This document shows positions 27,470 through 37,220 of a stretch of DNA of 64,000 bases, one piece after another. Both the position numbers and the translations under genes were made by a program. Location of the stretch: assembly GCF_007859305.1 (NCBI RefSeq), contig NZ_VOHE01000002.1, positions 310,001 to 374,000 of the forward strand. Reading direction: 5' to 3'. Numbering within the stretch: position 1 is the stretch's first letter; every line of letters starts with the position of its first letter. The notes beneath the pieces are model-generated. The model saw only the letters and a list, made by a program, of their open reading frames with translations, searched no databases and was not told the origin of the DNA. The DNA comes from Luteimonas wenzhouensis. GTDB lineage: Bacteria > Pseudomonadota > Gammaproteobacteria > Xanthomonadales > Xanthomonadaceae.

Positions 27470-27612
27470 GGCGATGCGAGGTTCCCGTGTGGTGTCCGGA
27501 TCGATGATGCCGGCGCGCAACCTGCCGCGCCAGCGCCCCCTGCGACGCGGCCGCCTTTCGGCGGCCGTCTCCCGAAGGATCGCATTTTCCGCCGCCCCGG
27601 TGCACTCCCCCC

Positions 27613-27661
27613 GAAAAAGATCACGACCCGCCCGGCGCGCGGCGGCGCCGGAGGGGTCGTG
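27613..27661 (-). terminator. Terminator of the TonB-dependent receptor gene
   Basis: On the minus strand: outer stem CACGACCC / GGGTCGTG with a GC-rich inner hairpin, then ATCTTTTT. It begins 30 bases after the receptor stop codon and separates it from the GPH transporter gene. Confidence 0.75.
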
Positions 27662-27690
27662 GGGAGAAAACAGTCCCGGGAGGCAGACGG

Positions 27691-30603
27691 TCAGAACGTG
27701 CCGCGGATCCCCACCAGGAACGTCCGTCCGGGCTCGTAGATCTCGCCGGGGACGTTCGGGAACGCGAGATAGTTGCGGGTGTTCTTATTCGTGATGTTGA
27801 GGACGTTGAAGGTCAGCTGCGGGCTGGACGGCAGCCACGACAGCGTGTAGCTGGCCGACAGGTCGAGCTGGCCGCGGTCCTCGCCGAAGTACTGGGCGTA
27901 GGTCAGGCCGCCCTCGTTGTTGCCCAGCGCGCGCTGGGCCGACCCCTCTACCCAGTTGTACGACAGGCGCACCGAGGCGACGTCGTTCTCCCAGTAGGCG
28001 GTGGCGTTCCACATCACCGGCGCGATGCCGAACAGGTTGCCGGCCAGCTGGTCGGCTTCCTGCCCGGTGGGCTCGAGGTCGATGTCGGTGTAGTTGGCCA
28101 TGAAGCCCAGGCCCTGGAACACGAAGTCCAGCGGCTGCACCCAGATCAGCTCCCAGCCCTGGATGTCGAGGGTCGCGTTCGCGTTCACCTGCTGGCGCAC
28201 GTTGATCGGCGCGTCCAGCCCGCCATTGGCGTTGAGCGCCGCCAGCTGGTTCTCGCTCAGCGCATCCAGCGGGATGCCGAGTTCGCGGAACGGGCGCACG
28301 GTGATGCCCTGGTAGGTGTAGCCCGACACCCGCTTGTTGAACAGGGTCAGCGCCACCATGCCCTCGTCGCCCGTGTACCACTCCAGGCCCAGGTCGAAGT
28401 TGGTCGACAGGTAGGGCGACAGGTCCGGATTGCCCTGGTCGGCGATCTCGGCCGACGGATCGGAGAAGGTGGTCGCCGGCAGCATCGAGCGCGGGTTCGG
28501 CCGGGTGAGGGTGCGCGAGCTGGACATGCGCAGCACCCAGTCATCGGCCACGTCCCAGCGCAGGCTCATCGAAGGCAGCCACTCGTCGTAGCTTCCCTCC
28601 AGCGTCTGCCACTGGCGATCGGCGCCCAGGGTGACCGGGCCGGAGATCTCCTGGTCGGTGTCGACGTAGCGCACGCCGGCGTTGAAGCGCAGGTTGCGAT
28701 TCCAGACCTCGGTCTCGCCGTTGACCTCGACGTAGGCGGCGAAGTTGCGCTCGTTCACGCCGCCCGACGCCGCGCCCACCGACTGCGAGGAGTTGACCTC
28801 GGGCGCCTCGTCGAAGAAGCGCTGGTAGTCGGTGGCACGCATGAACGCGTCGAAATCGACGGTGATGAAGCCGTACGGGCCGGGGCGCAGGAAGTTCGGG
28901 ATCTGCGCGTCGGGCACGGTCTCGAACACGTTCGCCTGCCACTCGGCGCTGTTGTCGAAGCCGACGATGGTGCGGTAGAAGCGGTCGTGCGCGACGCCGA
29001 CCTTCAGGTTGTTCACCTCGTCGCCGAAGCGCAGGTCGGCGCGCAGGCGGCCGGCCTCGGTCACGCGCTTTTCGTTGTTGAGGTTCACGCGGCCGCCGCT
29101 CCAGCTCCAGCCGGCGTTCGGATCGTTCAGGTCCAGGCCGCTGGTGAACACCGGATGGTCGCCGTCGTTGACGTACTCGACGGTGGTGAACGGCGAGGCG
29201 GGCAGGATCGTGGGCGACTCGCGGAAGAACCAGCTGCGGCTCCAGTTGGCCTGTACATCGAGCTGGATGCTCTCGTCCTCGCCGAACCAGAACGTCGCGC
29301 CCGGATTGATGTTCCAGTACTGCACCTCGTCGCGGTACGGGCGTGCCTCCAGGAAGAACTGGGCGTTGACCAGGGTGGCGCGGGTGACGACGTTGTTGGC
29401 ATCGAGCTGCATGTTGGTGGGGATGAAGCCCACCGGCCCGAAGGTGCGCCCGACCAGGTTCATGTCGATGCGGTCGTTCTCGTAGTTCGCCTGCGAGTAC
29501 AGCGCATCGACGTAGAAGTGCATCCGGTCGTTCGGGCGCCACTCCAGCGAGCCGACCACGGCGTCGCGCTCGCGGTCGCCGGACATGTCCACCGGGCGGG
29601 CCAGGCGCGGGAACAGCGCCTCGGTGATCTGGTCGATGGTCAGCCCCGGGTTCTGCGCCATCAGCCACTCGGCATCGATGGTGTCTCCCGGTGTCATCCC
29701 GGCCCCGAGGGTCGAGGCGTTGTCCGGGACGGTATTGGGCATCTGCAGGCTGCCGCCTCCGCCGGGGTTGCACTCGGCCGGGCGGTTGTTGAGCGGATCG
29801 ACGCCTTCGGGCGCGGCCAGGCCGCACTGCTGATAGTTCAGGGCGGGGTTCATCCAGCCGACCGATTCCCAGCCGCGCACCGCCATCCGGGTACGCACCA
29901 CCGAGGCGCCGACCATCGCGCCGAAGGTGCCCTCGTCGTTGGTCCAGCTGTACATCGCCGAGCCGCGCGGGTTCCACTTCTCGCCGATGGTGTTGTAGTC
30001 GAACTGCCCCGAGTAGTTGAAATGGCGGCCGGGGATGTCGAATGGACGCATGACACGCATGTCGACCACGCCCGAGATGCCGCCTTCGGGCAGGCTCGCC
30101 TGCGGCGACTTGTAGACCGTGAGCTTGTTGAAGAACTCGGTCGGGAACAGGTTGAGGTCGACCTCGCGGTTCTGGTTGCCGCGGTTGAGGCCGATCGAGG
30201 CGGTGGCGGCCTCGCCGCCGTTGATCAGGGTCTTGGTGAAGCTCTGCGGCAGGCCGCGGATGCCGACGTTCAGGCCTTCGCCGTTGACGTCGCGGTCGAT
30301 CTGGATGCCGGGGATGCGGGCCAGGGACTCGGCGATGTTGGTGTCCGGGAACTTGCCGATGTCCTCGGAAAAGATGCTGTCGGTGAAGCCGGTGGCTTCG
30401 CGCTTGGCCTCGGTCGAGTACTGCAGGCTCTGGCGGTAACCGGTGACAACCACCTGGTCCAGATCGACCGGGCTCTGGCGTGCAGCGGCTGGCGCCGGCG
30501 CGTCTTGCACGGCCTGCTCCTGGGCAACGGTCGTACCGGCCAACCCGATCAGGGCCAGACCAAGGGCGTGAGACAACGCTGTTCTTGCAATTCGGACTTG
30601 CAC
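27691..30603 (-). CDS. TonB-dependent outer-membrane receptor for xylan oligosaccharides
   Basis: 970 residues. Signal peptide MQVRIARTALSHALGLALIG...TVAQ, then a TonB box-like DQVVVTGYRQSLQ, the plug domain (SIFSEDIGKFPDTNIAESLARIPGIQIDR; RGLPQSFTKTLINGG) and a 22-strand barrel ending in VGIRGTF. The GTG start at 30603 is chosen because GGGAGGGGAG stands five bases before it and the signal peptide then begins at residue 1; an ATG 10 codons earlier lacks this. The closest functional analogue is the Xanthomonas xylan receptor of CUT loci. A LacI-type operator lies 116 bases upstream. There is no SusD. Confidence 0.9.
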   Translation of the reverse strand: MQVRIARTALSHALGLALIGLAGTTVAQEQAVQDAPAPAAARQSPVDLDQVVVTGYRQSLQYSTEAKREATGFTDSIFSEDIGKFPDTNIAESLARIPGIQIDRDVNGEGLNVGIRGLPQSFTKTLINGGEAATASIGLNRGNQNREVDLNLFPTEFFNKLTVYKSPQASLPEGGISGVVDMRVMRPFDIPGRHFNYSGQFDYNTIGEKWNPRGSAMYSWTNDEGTFGAMVGASVVRTRMAVRGWESVGWMNPALNYQQCGLAAPEGVDPLNNRPAECNPGGGGSLQMPNTVPDNASTLGAGMTPGDTIDAEWLMAQNPGLTIDQITEALFPRLARPVDMSGDRERDAVVGSLEWRPNDRMHFYVDALYSQANYENDRIDMNLVGRTFGPVGFIPTNMQLDANNVVTRATLVNAQFFLEARPYRDEVQYWNINPGATFWFGEDESIQLDVQANWSRSWFFRESPTILPASPFTTVEYVNDGDHPVFTSGLDLNDPNAGWSWSGGRVNLNNEKRVTEAGRLRADLRFGDEVNNLKVGVAHDRFYRTIVGFDNSAEWQANVFETVPDAQIPNFLRPGPYGFITVDFDAFMRATDYQRFFDEAPEVNSSQSVGAASGGVNERNFAAYVEVNGETEVWNRNLRFNAGVRYVDTDQEISGPVTLGADRQWQTLEGSYDEWLPSMSLRWDVADDWVLRMSSSRTLTRPNPRSMLPATTFSDPSAEIADQGNPDLSPYLSTNFDLGLEWYTGDEGMVALTLFNKRVSGYTYQGITVRPFRELGIPLDALSENQLAALNANGGLDAPINVRQQVNANATLDIQGWELIWVQPLDFVFQGLGFMANYTDIDLEPTGQEADQLAGNLFGIAPVMWNATAYWENDVASVRLSYNWVEGSAQRALGNNEGGLTYAQYFGEDRGQLDLSASYTLSWLPSSPQLTFNVLNITNKNTRNYLAFPNVPGEIYEPGRTFLVGIRGTF

Positions 30604-30718
30604 GGAACTCCCCTCCCGATACATGGCGCACACTTTTCGGTGACACCGGTGGACTTTTGTGCCTCGTGCCCCCGCAGGGGCGCATGCACGACTCGCCCCG
30701 TCGGGAGTGGCCGGCGGA

Positions 30719-30732
30719 TGGTAGCGCTATCA
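30719..30732. promoter_or_regulatory. LacI-type operator (xyl-box-like), receptor side
   Basis: TGGTAGCGCTATCA, a 14-base near-palindrome. It differs at one position from the xyl-box TGGTAGCGCTAACA that I recall for XylR regulation in Xanthomonas. A LacI-family gene is at 59471. Confidence 0.75.
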
Positions 30733-30867
30733 GATTCCACGGCACACGCTGCGTCGCAGCATCGGGCGCCGCTCCACTCCGCGCCCCGGAAAGGGTGTCC
30801 GGACGGACAGCGTTGTCGTTCCGGTCCCGTGCCCGCCTGGCGCGCGCGCGCGCCCCGAATGTGTTAC

Positions 30868-30881
30868 TGATAGCGCTATCA
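30868..30881. promoter_or_regulatory. LacI-type operator, transporter side
   Basis: TGATAGCGCTATCA, a perfect 14-base palindrome with the same TAGCGCTA core, 85 bases before the MFS transporter start. Confidence 0.75.
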
Positions 30882-30966
30882 CGAATCGCGAGGGGGAGAG
30901 CGATATGAACCCACGTGGTCGCGGCAGGACGACCCGCAACGCGCCCGCGCAGCGGACGCAGGCGCC

Positions 30967-32250
30967 GTGAACGCGTCTGCCTCCTCCGCGTCCGGCCGGG
31001 CCGGCCACTACCGCTGGGTGATCTGCGCGCTGCTGTTCTTCGCCACGACGATCAACTACGTCGACCGCGCGGTGCTGGGCGTGCTCGCGCCTACGCTTTC
31101 GGCGGAGTTCGGCTGGAGCGAGCAGCAGTACGGAGTCATCAGCGCCTCGTTCACCCTCGCCTACGCGATCGGCTTCCTGGTCGCGGGATGGTTCATCGAT
31201 CGGGTGGGCACGCGCGTTGGCTATGGCGTGTACCTGACGGTGTGGTCGCTGGCGGCCGCCGCGCACGCGCTGGCCAGATCGGTGGCCGGTTTCAGCCTCG
31301 CGCGCTTCGTGCTGGGCCTGGGTGAATCGGGCAACTTCCCGGCGGCGGTGAAGACCGTCGCGGAGTGGTTCCCGAAACGGGAGCGGGCTTTTGCCACCGG
31401 TGTCTTCAATGCCGGATCGAACATCGGCGCCATCGTCGCGCCGCTGTTGGTGCCCTGGCTGGCGCTGACCTGGGGCTGGCGCACCGCGTTCGTCGTCACC
31501 GGCCTCGCCGGCCTGGTCTGGCTGGCGTTCTGGCTACCGGTGTACCGCCGCCCCGCCGAGCATCCGAAGGTCTCCACTGCGGAGCTGGAACTGATCCACA
31601 GCGATCCGCCGGACCCGCCGGTCAAGGTGTCCTGGCCGCGGTTGCTGCGCTTCCGCCAGACCTGGGCGTTCACCGCCGGCAAGTTCCTCAGCGACTCGGT
31701 CTGGTGGTTCTACCTGTTCTGGTTCCCGATGTTCATGGCCGACCGCTTCGGCGTGGACCTGCGCACGATCGGGCTGCCGATGGTCACCGTGTTCCTGCTC
31801 GCCGACGTGGGCTCGGTCGGCGGCGGCTGGTTCAGTTCGTTGCTGATGAAGCGTGGCTGGAGCGCGAACGGCGCGCGCAAGACGGCGATGCTGGTGTGCG
31901 CGCTGTGCATCCTGCCGGTGGTGTTCGCGCCGCACGTGGAAGGACAGTGGGTGGCGGTGTGGCTGATCGGGCTCGCGGCCGCAGCGCACCAGGGCTTCTC
32001 GGCCAACCTGTTCACGCTCACCTCCGACATGTTCCCGCGCGCCGCGGTGGCTTCGGTGGTGGGCATCGGCGGCTTCGCCGGCGCGATGGGCGGCTTCTGC
32101 ATGAACCTGGGCGCAGGCTGGCTGCGTGAGTCGACCGGCAGCTACGCGGCAATGTTCATGATGGCCGGCGGCGCCTACCTGGCGGCCCTGCTGGCCATCC
32201 ACGTGCTGGCACCGCGGCTGGCGCCGGCGCAGCTGGAGCCGCAGGCATGA
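30967..32250 (+). CDS. MFS hexuronate transporter (ExuT-like)
   Basis: 427 residues, 12 membrane helices, anion:cation symporter branch of the MFS. Motifs: FFATTINYVDRAVLGVLAP in helix 1 (conserved NYxDR of ExuT/GudP), GWFIDRVGTRVGYGVYL loop, GLGESGNFPAAVKTVAEWFPKRERAFATG. Likely imports glucuronate or methyl-glucuronate released by the alpha-glucuronidases. An operator sits just upstream. It is the first gene of a plus-strand unit with GH115, uxaC, GH10 and GH43; its TGA overlaps an in-frame ATG of the next gene. Confidence 0.9.
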   Translation: MNASASSASGRAGHYRWVICALLFFATTINYVDRAVLGVLAPTLSAEFGWSEQQYGVISASFTLAYAIGFLVAGWFIDRVGTRVGYGVYLTVWSLAAAAHALARSVAGFSLARFVLGLGESGNFPAAVKTVAEWFPKRERAFATGVFNAGSNIGAIVAPLLVPWLALTWGWRTAFVVTGLAGLVWLAFWLPVYRRPAEHPKVSTAELELIHSDPPDPPVKVSWPRLLRFRQTWAFTAGKFLSDSVWWFYLFWFPMFMADRFGVDLRTIGLPMVTVFLLADVGSVGGGWFSSLLMKRGWSANGARKTAMLVCALCILPVVFAPHVEGQWVAVWLIGLAAAAHQGFSANLFTLTSDMFPRAAVASVVGIGGFAGAMGGFCMNLGAGWLRESTGSYAAMFMMAGGAYLAALLAIHVLAPRLAPAQLEPQA

Positions 32251-32321
32251 GCGGCCGGCCCAAGCCGTGCGCCCGGCCGCGACCCGCGCGGACCGGTGCC
32301 GTGACGCAATGGGGACGATCG

Positions 32322-35186
32322 ATGGGACGAAAGCGTTTGCTGCTTGCCTGCGTACTGGCGCTGCTGGCCGCCCTGCCCTGCGCCGCGCTGGCCCGGTCCG
32401 ACTGCGCTGCGCCCGCAGCCGTGTGCGAGGCGCGCACCGGCGAGGCGATGCCGCTGGTCGAAACCGGCGTGCCCGTGCGCGTGCTCGTGGACGACGCCGA
32501 CTTCCCCGCCGTGCACCGCGCGGCCGAAGCGTTGCGCGAGGACCTCGCCGCGGTGTCCGGCGGTACGCCGGATCCGGCATCGCGCACCGCGATCATCGCC
32601 GGCACCCTCGGCCGCAGCGCGCGCATCGACCGTATCGTGGCCGCGCACGGCATCGACACCACTGGCGTCGCCGGCGCCTGGGAAGCCTACCTGCTGCAGG
32701 TGGTCGAGCGCCCCGAGCCGGGCATCGACCGCGCACTGGTGGTGGTCGGCGCCGACCGGCGTGGCACCGCATTCGGCCTGTACGAGCTCTCGCGCCGCAT
32801 CGGCGTCTCTCCCTGGACCTGGTGGGCGGATGTGCCGCCACCGCGCCGCCAGCAGCTGTACGTCGCGCCGGGACGCTTCACCGACGCGCCGAAGGTGAGG
32901 TACCGCGGCATCTTCATCAACGACGAGGAGCCCGCGCTCGGCGGCTGGACCCGCGCCACCTTCGGCGGCACCAACCACAGGTTCTACGAGCGCGTGTTCC
33001 AGCTGATCCTGCGTCACAAGGCCAACTACCTGTGGCCGGCGATGTGGCAGCCGCGCGCGTTCTATGCGGACGATCCGCGCAACGGAGAACTCGCCGACGA
33101 GTACGGCGTGGTCATCGCCACCAGCCACCACGAGCCGATGATGCGCGCCCACGACGAGTGGTCGCGGTTCGGCAAGGGCCCGTGGGACTACGCCCGCAAC
33201 GACAAGGTGCTGCGCGAGTTCTGGCGCGGCGGCATCGAGCGCCTGCAGGGCCGCGAGGCCGTGGTCACGCTGGGCATGCGCGGCGACGGCGACGAGGCGA
33301 TGACCGAGGGCACCGCGATCGCCCTGCTCGAGCGCATCGTCGCCGACCAGCGCAGGATCATCGCCGAGGTGACCGGCCGTCCCGCGGAGGAAACTCCACA
33401 GGTGTGGGCGCTGTACAAGGAAGTGCAGGACTACTACGACAAGGGCATGCGCGTCCCGGACGACGTGACCCTGCTGTTCGCCGACGACAACTGGGGCAAC
33501 ATCCGCCGGCTGCCGGATCCCGCCGACAGGCGCCCCGGCGGCTACGGCGTGTACTACCACTTCGACTACGTCGGCGGCCCGCGCAACTACAAGTGGATCA
33601 ACACCACCCAGGTCGAGCGCGCCTGGGAGCAGATGCGCCTGGCCTGGGCCCACGGCGTGGACCGGGTGTGGATCGTCAACGTCGGCGACATCAAGCCGAT
33701 GGAGCTGCCGATCAGCGCCTTCCTCGACCAGGCCTGGGACCCGGACCGCGCCGACCCCGACTGGATCGCGCGCTACCCGGCCGCGTGGGCGGCCGAGCAG
33801 TTCGGACCGGCGCATGCGCCGGAGATCGGCGAAATCCTCACCGCCTACACCCGCTACAACGCGCGCCGCAAGCCGGAGCTGGTCGACGCCGACACCTGGA
33901 GCCTGCTGCACGACCGCGAGGCCGAGCGCGTGCTCGCCGAATGGGACGCGCTCGAGCAGCGCACCCTGGCCCTCGCCGGCAGGATCCCGGCCAGCCATCG
34001 CGACGCCTGGGTGCAGCTGGTGGAATATCCGGTCCTGGCCAGCGCCAACCTCAACCGCCTGCACATCGCCGCCGCGCGCAACAGGCTGTACGCGGCGCAG
34101 GGACGCGCCTCGGCCAACCGCTGGGCGGACGAGACCAGGCGCCTGTTCGAACGCGACGCCGAGCTGCAGCGCCTGTACGAGCACGGGATCGCAGGCGGCA
34201 AGTGGATCCACATGATGTCGCAGGCGCGCATCGGCTACACCCACTGGCAGCAGCCCGAGCGCAACGTGCTGCCCCCGCTGGCGCAGGTGGACGTGCCCGA
34301 GCGCGGCGTCACCGGCGTGGCGGTGGAAGGCGACGCGCGCGGCTGGCCGAGGCCGGCGCAGTCGCCGCGGGTGCCGCCGCTGGACCCGGTCGCCGCGACC
34401 ACGCGCGCGATCGTGGTCTACAACCGCGGGCGGCAGCCGGTCGGCTTCACCGCGCGTTCCACGGTGCCATGGTTGAAGGTCGCGCCGGAATCCGGCGAGG
34501 TGCCGGACGCGCTCGAACTGGATCTGGCCGTGGACTGGTCGAAGCTGTCCGAAGGCGAACACGAGGCGGTGGTGGCGATCCGCGGCAGCGACCGCACCGA
34601 GGTCTACGTGCGGGTGCCGGTGCGCAAACCGCCCGCGCATCCTGGCGCGCGCGGATTCGTGGAGGGCGACGGCGTGGTCGCGATCGAGGCTGCCCGCCAT
34701 GCGCGCGCGGTGCCGCCGCCGGGCGGCGAATGGCAGGAGATCCCGAACCTCGGGCGTACGCTGTCGGGCGTGACCGCGTGGCCGGCGACCGGCCCTGCAC
34801 TGGAACCGGGCGGCGACGGCGCGCGACTGGAGTATCCGCTGGTGCTCGACGCTGCCGCCGAGGTCGAAGTGCGCGTGGTGGTCTCGCCCACGCTCGATTT
34901 CCGCAACCGGGGCGGGCTGCGCTACGCGGTCTCGCTCAACGACGGCGAGCCGCAGCTGGTGAACGTCCGTCTCGACCCGACCCCGGGCGACCGCGACTTC
35001 CAGGCCTGGGAGCGCGCGGTGATCGACAGCGTGCACGTGGCCAGGTCGCGGCACGCCGCGACCGCGGGCGCGAACACGCTCAAACTCTGGCTGGTGGATC
35101 CGGGCCTGGTGTTCCAACGCATCGAGGTGGTGACCACGCCACGCGAGTGCGGGACGCTGGGGCCGGTGGAAAGCCGGCGGCGCTGA
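32322..35186 (+). CDS. GH115 alpha-glucuronidase
   Basis: 954 residues from this start. It removes (4-O-methyl)glucuronic acid from internal and terminal xylose of xylan. Signal peptide MGRKRLLLACVLALLAALPC; then an N-terminal alpha/beta domain, the TIM barrel with family blocks RYRGIFINDEEPALGGW, YLWPAMWQPRAFYADDP and VIATSHHEPMMRAHDEW, and a C-terminal beta domain. An in-frame ATG at 32247 overlaps the transporter stop (ATGA) and would add 25 Arg/Pro-rich residues; I prefer 32322 because it puts the signal peptide at the N-terminus, with GGGGA upstream. Its activity complements the GH67 enzyme encoded at 57139. Confidence 0.9.
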   Translation: MGRKRLLLACVLALLAALPCAALARSDCAAPAAVCEARTGEAMPLVETGVPVRVLVDDADFPAVHRAAEALREDLAAVSGGTPDPASRTAIIAGTLGRSARIDRIVAAHGIDTTGVAGAWEAYLLQVVERPEPGIDRALVVVGADRRGTAFGLYELSRRIGVSPWTWWADVPPPRRQQLYVAPGRFTDAPKVRYRGIFINDEEPALGGWTRATFGGTNHRFYERVFQLILRHKANYLWPAMWQPRAFYADDPRNGELADEYGVVIATSHHEPMMRAHDEWSRFGKGPWDYARNDKVLREFWRGGIERLQGREAVVTLGMRGDGDEAMTEGTAIALLERIVADQRRIIAEVTGRPAEETPQVWALYKEVQDYYDKGMRVPDDVTLLFADDNWGNIRRLPDPADRRPGGYGVYYHFDYVGGPRNYKWINTTQVERAWEQMRLAWAHGVDRVWIVNVGDIKPMELPISAFLDQAWDPDRADPDWIARYPAAWAAEQFGPAHAPEIGEILTAYTRYNARRKPELVDADTWSLLHDREAERVLAEWDALEQRTLALAGRIPASHRDAWVQLVEYPVLASANLNRLHIAAARNRLYAAQGRASANRWADETRRLFERDAELQRLYEHGIAGGKWIHMMSQARIGYTHWQQPERNVLPPLAQVDVPERGVTGVAVEGDARGWPRPAQSPRVPPLDPVAATTRAIVVYNRGRQPVGFTARSTVPWLKVAPESGEVPDALELDLAVDWSKLSEGEHEAVVAIRGSDRTEVYVRVPVRKPPAHPGARGFVEGDGVVAIEAARHARAVPPPGGEWQEIPNLGRTLSGVTAWPATGPALEPGGDGARLEYPLVLDAAAEVEVRVVVSPTLDFRNRGGLRYAVSLNDGEPQLVNVRLDPTPGDRDFQAWERAVIDSVHVARSRHAATAGANTLKLWLVDPGLVFQRIEVVTTPRECGTLGPVESRRR

Positions 35187-35225
35187 GGGTTGCTGCCATG
35201 CCCCGGTGAAGCATTGATCGACACG

Positions 35226-35353
35226 ATCCCCCGCTTGCGGGGGAAGGCCGGGATGGGGGATGGCCGGCGCGACTTCCCTCCCCCACCCCAACCCTCCCCC
35301 GCAAGCGGGGGAGGGGGAGCAGGACAACTCCCTCCCCTGCTTGCGGGGGCGGG
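35226..35353. repeat. REP-like palindrome cluster after the GH115 gene
   Basis: A forward unit at 35226-35260 (CCCCCGCTTGCGGGGG core followed by AAGGCCGGGATGGGGG), an inverted unit at 35281-35318 (core CCCCCGCAAGCGGGGG) and a partial third at 35330-35353. They fill most of the 297-base gap before uxaC. The same unit recurs at 36936-37168 and 43822-44141. Confidence 0.85.
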
Positions 35354-35483
35354 CGCTTGCAGATGCCTTCCCGTACGCGGGACGGCTGTTTGAACCATGC
35401 CTTCCGCGCAGGCGGAAGGCAGACACGCCGCCCCTCGCCGCCTGCGAGCGATGGGCTCCGACACCTCCTCCATTGCCGAATTC

Positions 35484-36905
35484 ATGACCGCCGCAAGACC
35501 GCTGAACCTGCACCCGGACCGCCTGTTCCCGTCGGACCCGACCCAGCGCGCCATCGCGCGCCGCCTGTACGCGGAGGTGGCCGGCCTGCCGATCGTCAGC
35601 CCGCACGGCCACACCGACCCGGCCTGGTGGGCCGTGGACGCGCCGTTCGCCAACGCCACCGAGCTGCTGCTGGTGCCCGACCACTACGTATTCCGGATGC
35701 TCTACAGCCAAGGCATCGACCTCGACGCACTCGGCATCCCGCGCGCCGACGGCTCGCGCGCGCAGGTCGATCCGCGCGAGGCCTGGCGCCTGTTCGCCCG
35801 CCACTACCACCTGTTCCGCGGCACCCCTTCCGCACTCTGGCTCGACCACGTCTTCCACGAGGTCTTCGGCCTGCGCGAGCGCCTGTGCGCCGACAGCGCC
35901 GACCGCTACTACGACGCGATCACCGATGCCCTGCAGACCGCGCCGTTCCGCCCGCGGGCGCTGTTCGAGCGCTTCAACATCGAGGTCATCGCGACCACCG
36001 AGTCGCCGCTCGATCCCCTCGCCCACCACCAGGCGATCCGCGACAGCGGCTGGCGCGGACGCGTGGTCACCGCCTACCGGCCGGACCCGGTGATCGATCC
36101 CGAGCACGAGCAGTTCGCCCAGTCCCTCGAGCGCTTCGGCGAGATCACCGGCGAGAACGTCTACGACTGGGACGGCTACCTGCGCGCGCACCGCCAGCGG
36201 CGCGCCTTCTTCGCCTCGATGGGCGCGACGTCCACCGACCACGGGCATCCGACCTGCGCCACCGCCGACCTCCCGCCCGACCAGGCCCGCGCCTTGTTCA
36301 CCCGCGTGGTCACCGGCAAGGCCGACGCCGCCGACGCCGAGCTGTTCCGCGCCCAGATGCTCACCGAGATGGCGGCGATGAGCCTGGACGACGGCCTGGT
36401 AATGCAGATCCACCCCGGCTGCTTCCGCAACCACAACCGCGCCCTGTTCGAACGCTACGGCCGCGACAGGGGTGCGGACATCCCGTTGCGCACCGACTAC
36501 GTGCACGGGCTCAAGCCGCTGCTCGACCGCTTCGGCAACGAGCCGCGCTTCCGCCTGGTCCTGTTCACCCTCGACGAGAGCACCTACTCGCGCGAACTCG
36601 CGCCGCTGGCCGGGCACTGGCCCTGCCTGTACCTGGGTCCGGCGTGGTGGTTCCACGACTCGCCCGAGGGCATGTGGCGCTTCCGCGAGCAGACGCTGGG
36701 TACCGCCGGCTTCTACAACACCGTCGGCTTCAATGACGACACCCGCGCGTTCCTGTCGATCCCGGCCCGCCACGACGTCGCCCGCCGCATCGACTGCGCG
36801 GTGCTGGCCAAGCTGGTGGCCGAACACCGGCTGGAGGAAGACGAAGCCGCCGAGGTCGCCCGCGACCTCGCCTACCGTCTGCCGAAGGAGGCCTACCGGC
36901 TGTGA
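35484..36905 (+). CDS. uxaC: Glucuronate isomerase UxaC
   Basis: 473 residues, amidohydrolase-like TIM barrel converting glucuronate to fructuronate. Motifs: PIVSPHGHTDPAWW (the usual H-x-H is present as HGH), ATTESPLDPLAHHQAIRDSGW, MQIHPGCFRNHN and a late YLGPAWWFHDSPEGMWRFRE. Length equals E. coli UxaC (470). The ATG at 35484 is used; starts at 35451 or 35397 remain in frame but add residues lacking family similarity. With uxuB (47866) and manD (53910) it completes the route from glucuronate to 2-keto-3-deoxygluconate. Confidence 0.93.
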   Translation: MTAARPLNLHPDRLFPSDPTQRAIARRLYAEVAGLPIVSPHGHTDPAWWAVDAPFANATELLLVPDHYVFRMLYSQGIDLDALGIPRADGSRAQVDPREAWRLFARHYHLFRGTPSALWLDHVFHEVFGLRERLCADSADRYYDAITDALQTAPFRPRALFERFNIEVIATTESPLDPLAHHQAIRDSGWRGRVVTAYRPDPVIDPEHEQFAQSLERFGEITGENVYDWDGYLRAHRQRRAFFASMGATSTDHGHPTCATADLPPDQARALFTRVVTGKADAADAELFRAQMLTEMAAMSLDDGLVMQIHPGCFRNHNRALFERYGRDRGADIPLRTDYVHGLKPLLDRFGNEPRFRLVLFTLDESTYSRELAPLAGHWPCLYLGPAWWFHDSPEGMWRFREQTLGTAGFYNTVGFNDDTRAFLSIPARHDVARRIDCAVLAKLVAEHRLEEDEAAEVARDLAYRLPKEAYRL

Positions 36906-36935
36906 AGCGACCCACCGCACCCTCGCCGCGCGTCC

Positions 36936-37168
36936 GCCCCCATCCCAACCCTCCCCCGCCAGCGGGGAGGGACTCGGCACGACGCACGATCGGACGCGAC
37001 GGAGCGGGAATGTTGCGGACACGGCCTTACCCGATACTGCAGGAACGGCACGGCCACGCCCCTTCCCCCGCTTGCGGGGGAAGGCCGGGATGGGGGCAAG
37101 GGCCGCGCAGCGGCGGGCTTTTCAGCGGGACTGCCCCCCACCCGCCGCTCCCCCGCAACGGGTGAGGG
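36936..37168. repeat. Three REP-like palindromes between uxaC and the GH10 gene
   Basis: The 315-base gap after uxaC holds an inverted unit at 36936-36972, a forward unit at 37061-37102 and a degenerate inverted unit at 37132-37168. No gene is present. These structured elements could reduce read-through into the xylanase gene. Confidence 0.8.
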
Positions 37169-37220
37169 CGACGCACCTGCCGCCCGTGACGCCCGCAGAC
37201 CCGATTCGACGGAGATCCCG

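Larger units (their letters stand above)
30604..30966. promoter_or_regulatory. Divergent control region between the receptor and hexuronate transporter genes
   Basis: 363 bases without a gene. It contains two LacI-type palindromes (listed separately) whose centres are 149 bases apart, about 14 helical turns, so looping by one tetramer is possible. I see no other convincing motif. Confidence 0.7.

Noticed and set aside
32175..37022. Open frame of 1615 codons on the minus strand.
   Set aside because: Antisense to the GH115 and uxaC genes and across REP-like repeats; no recognisable protein features.
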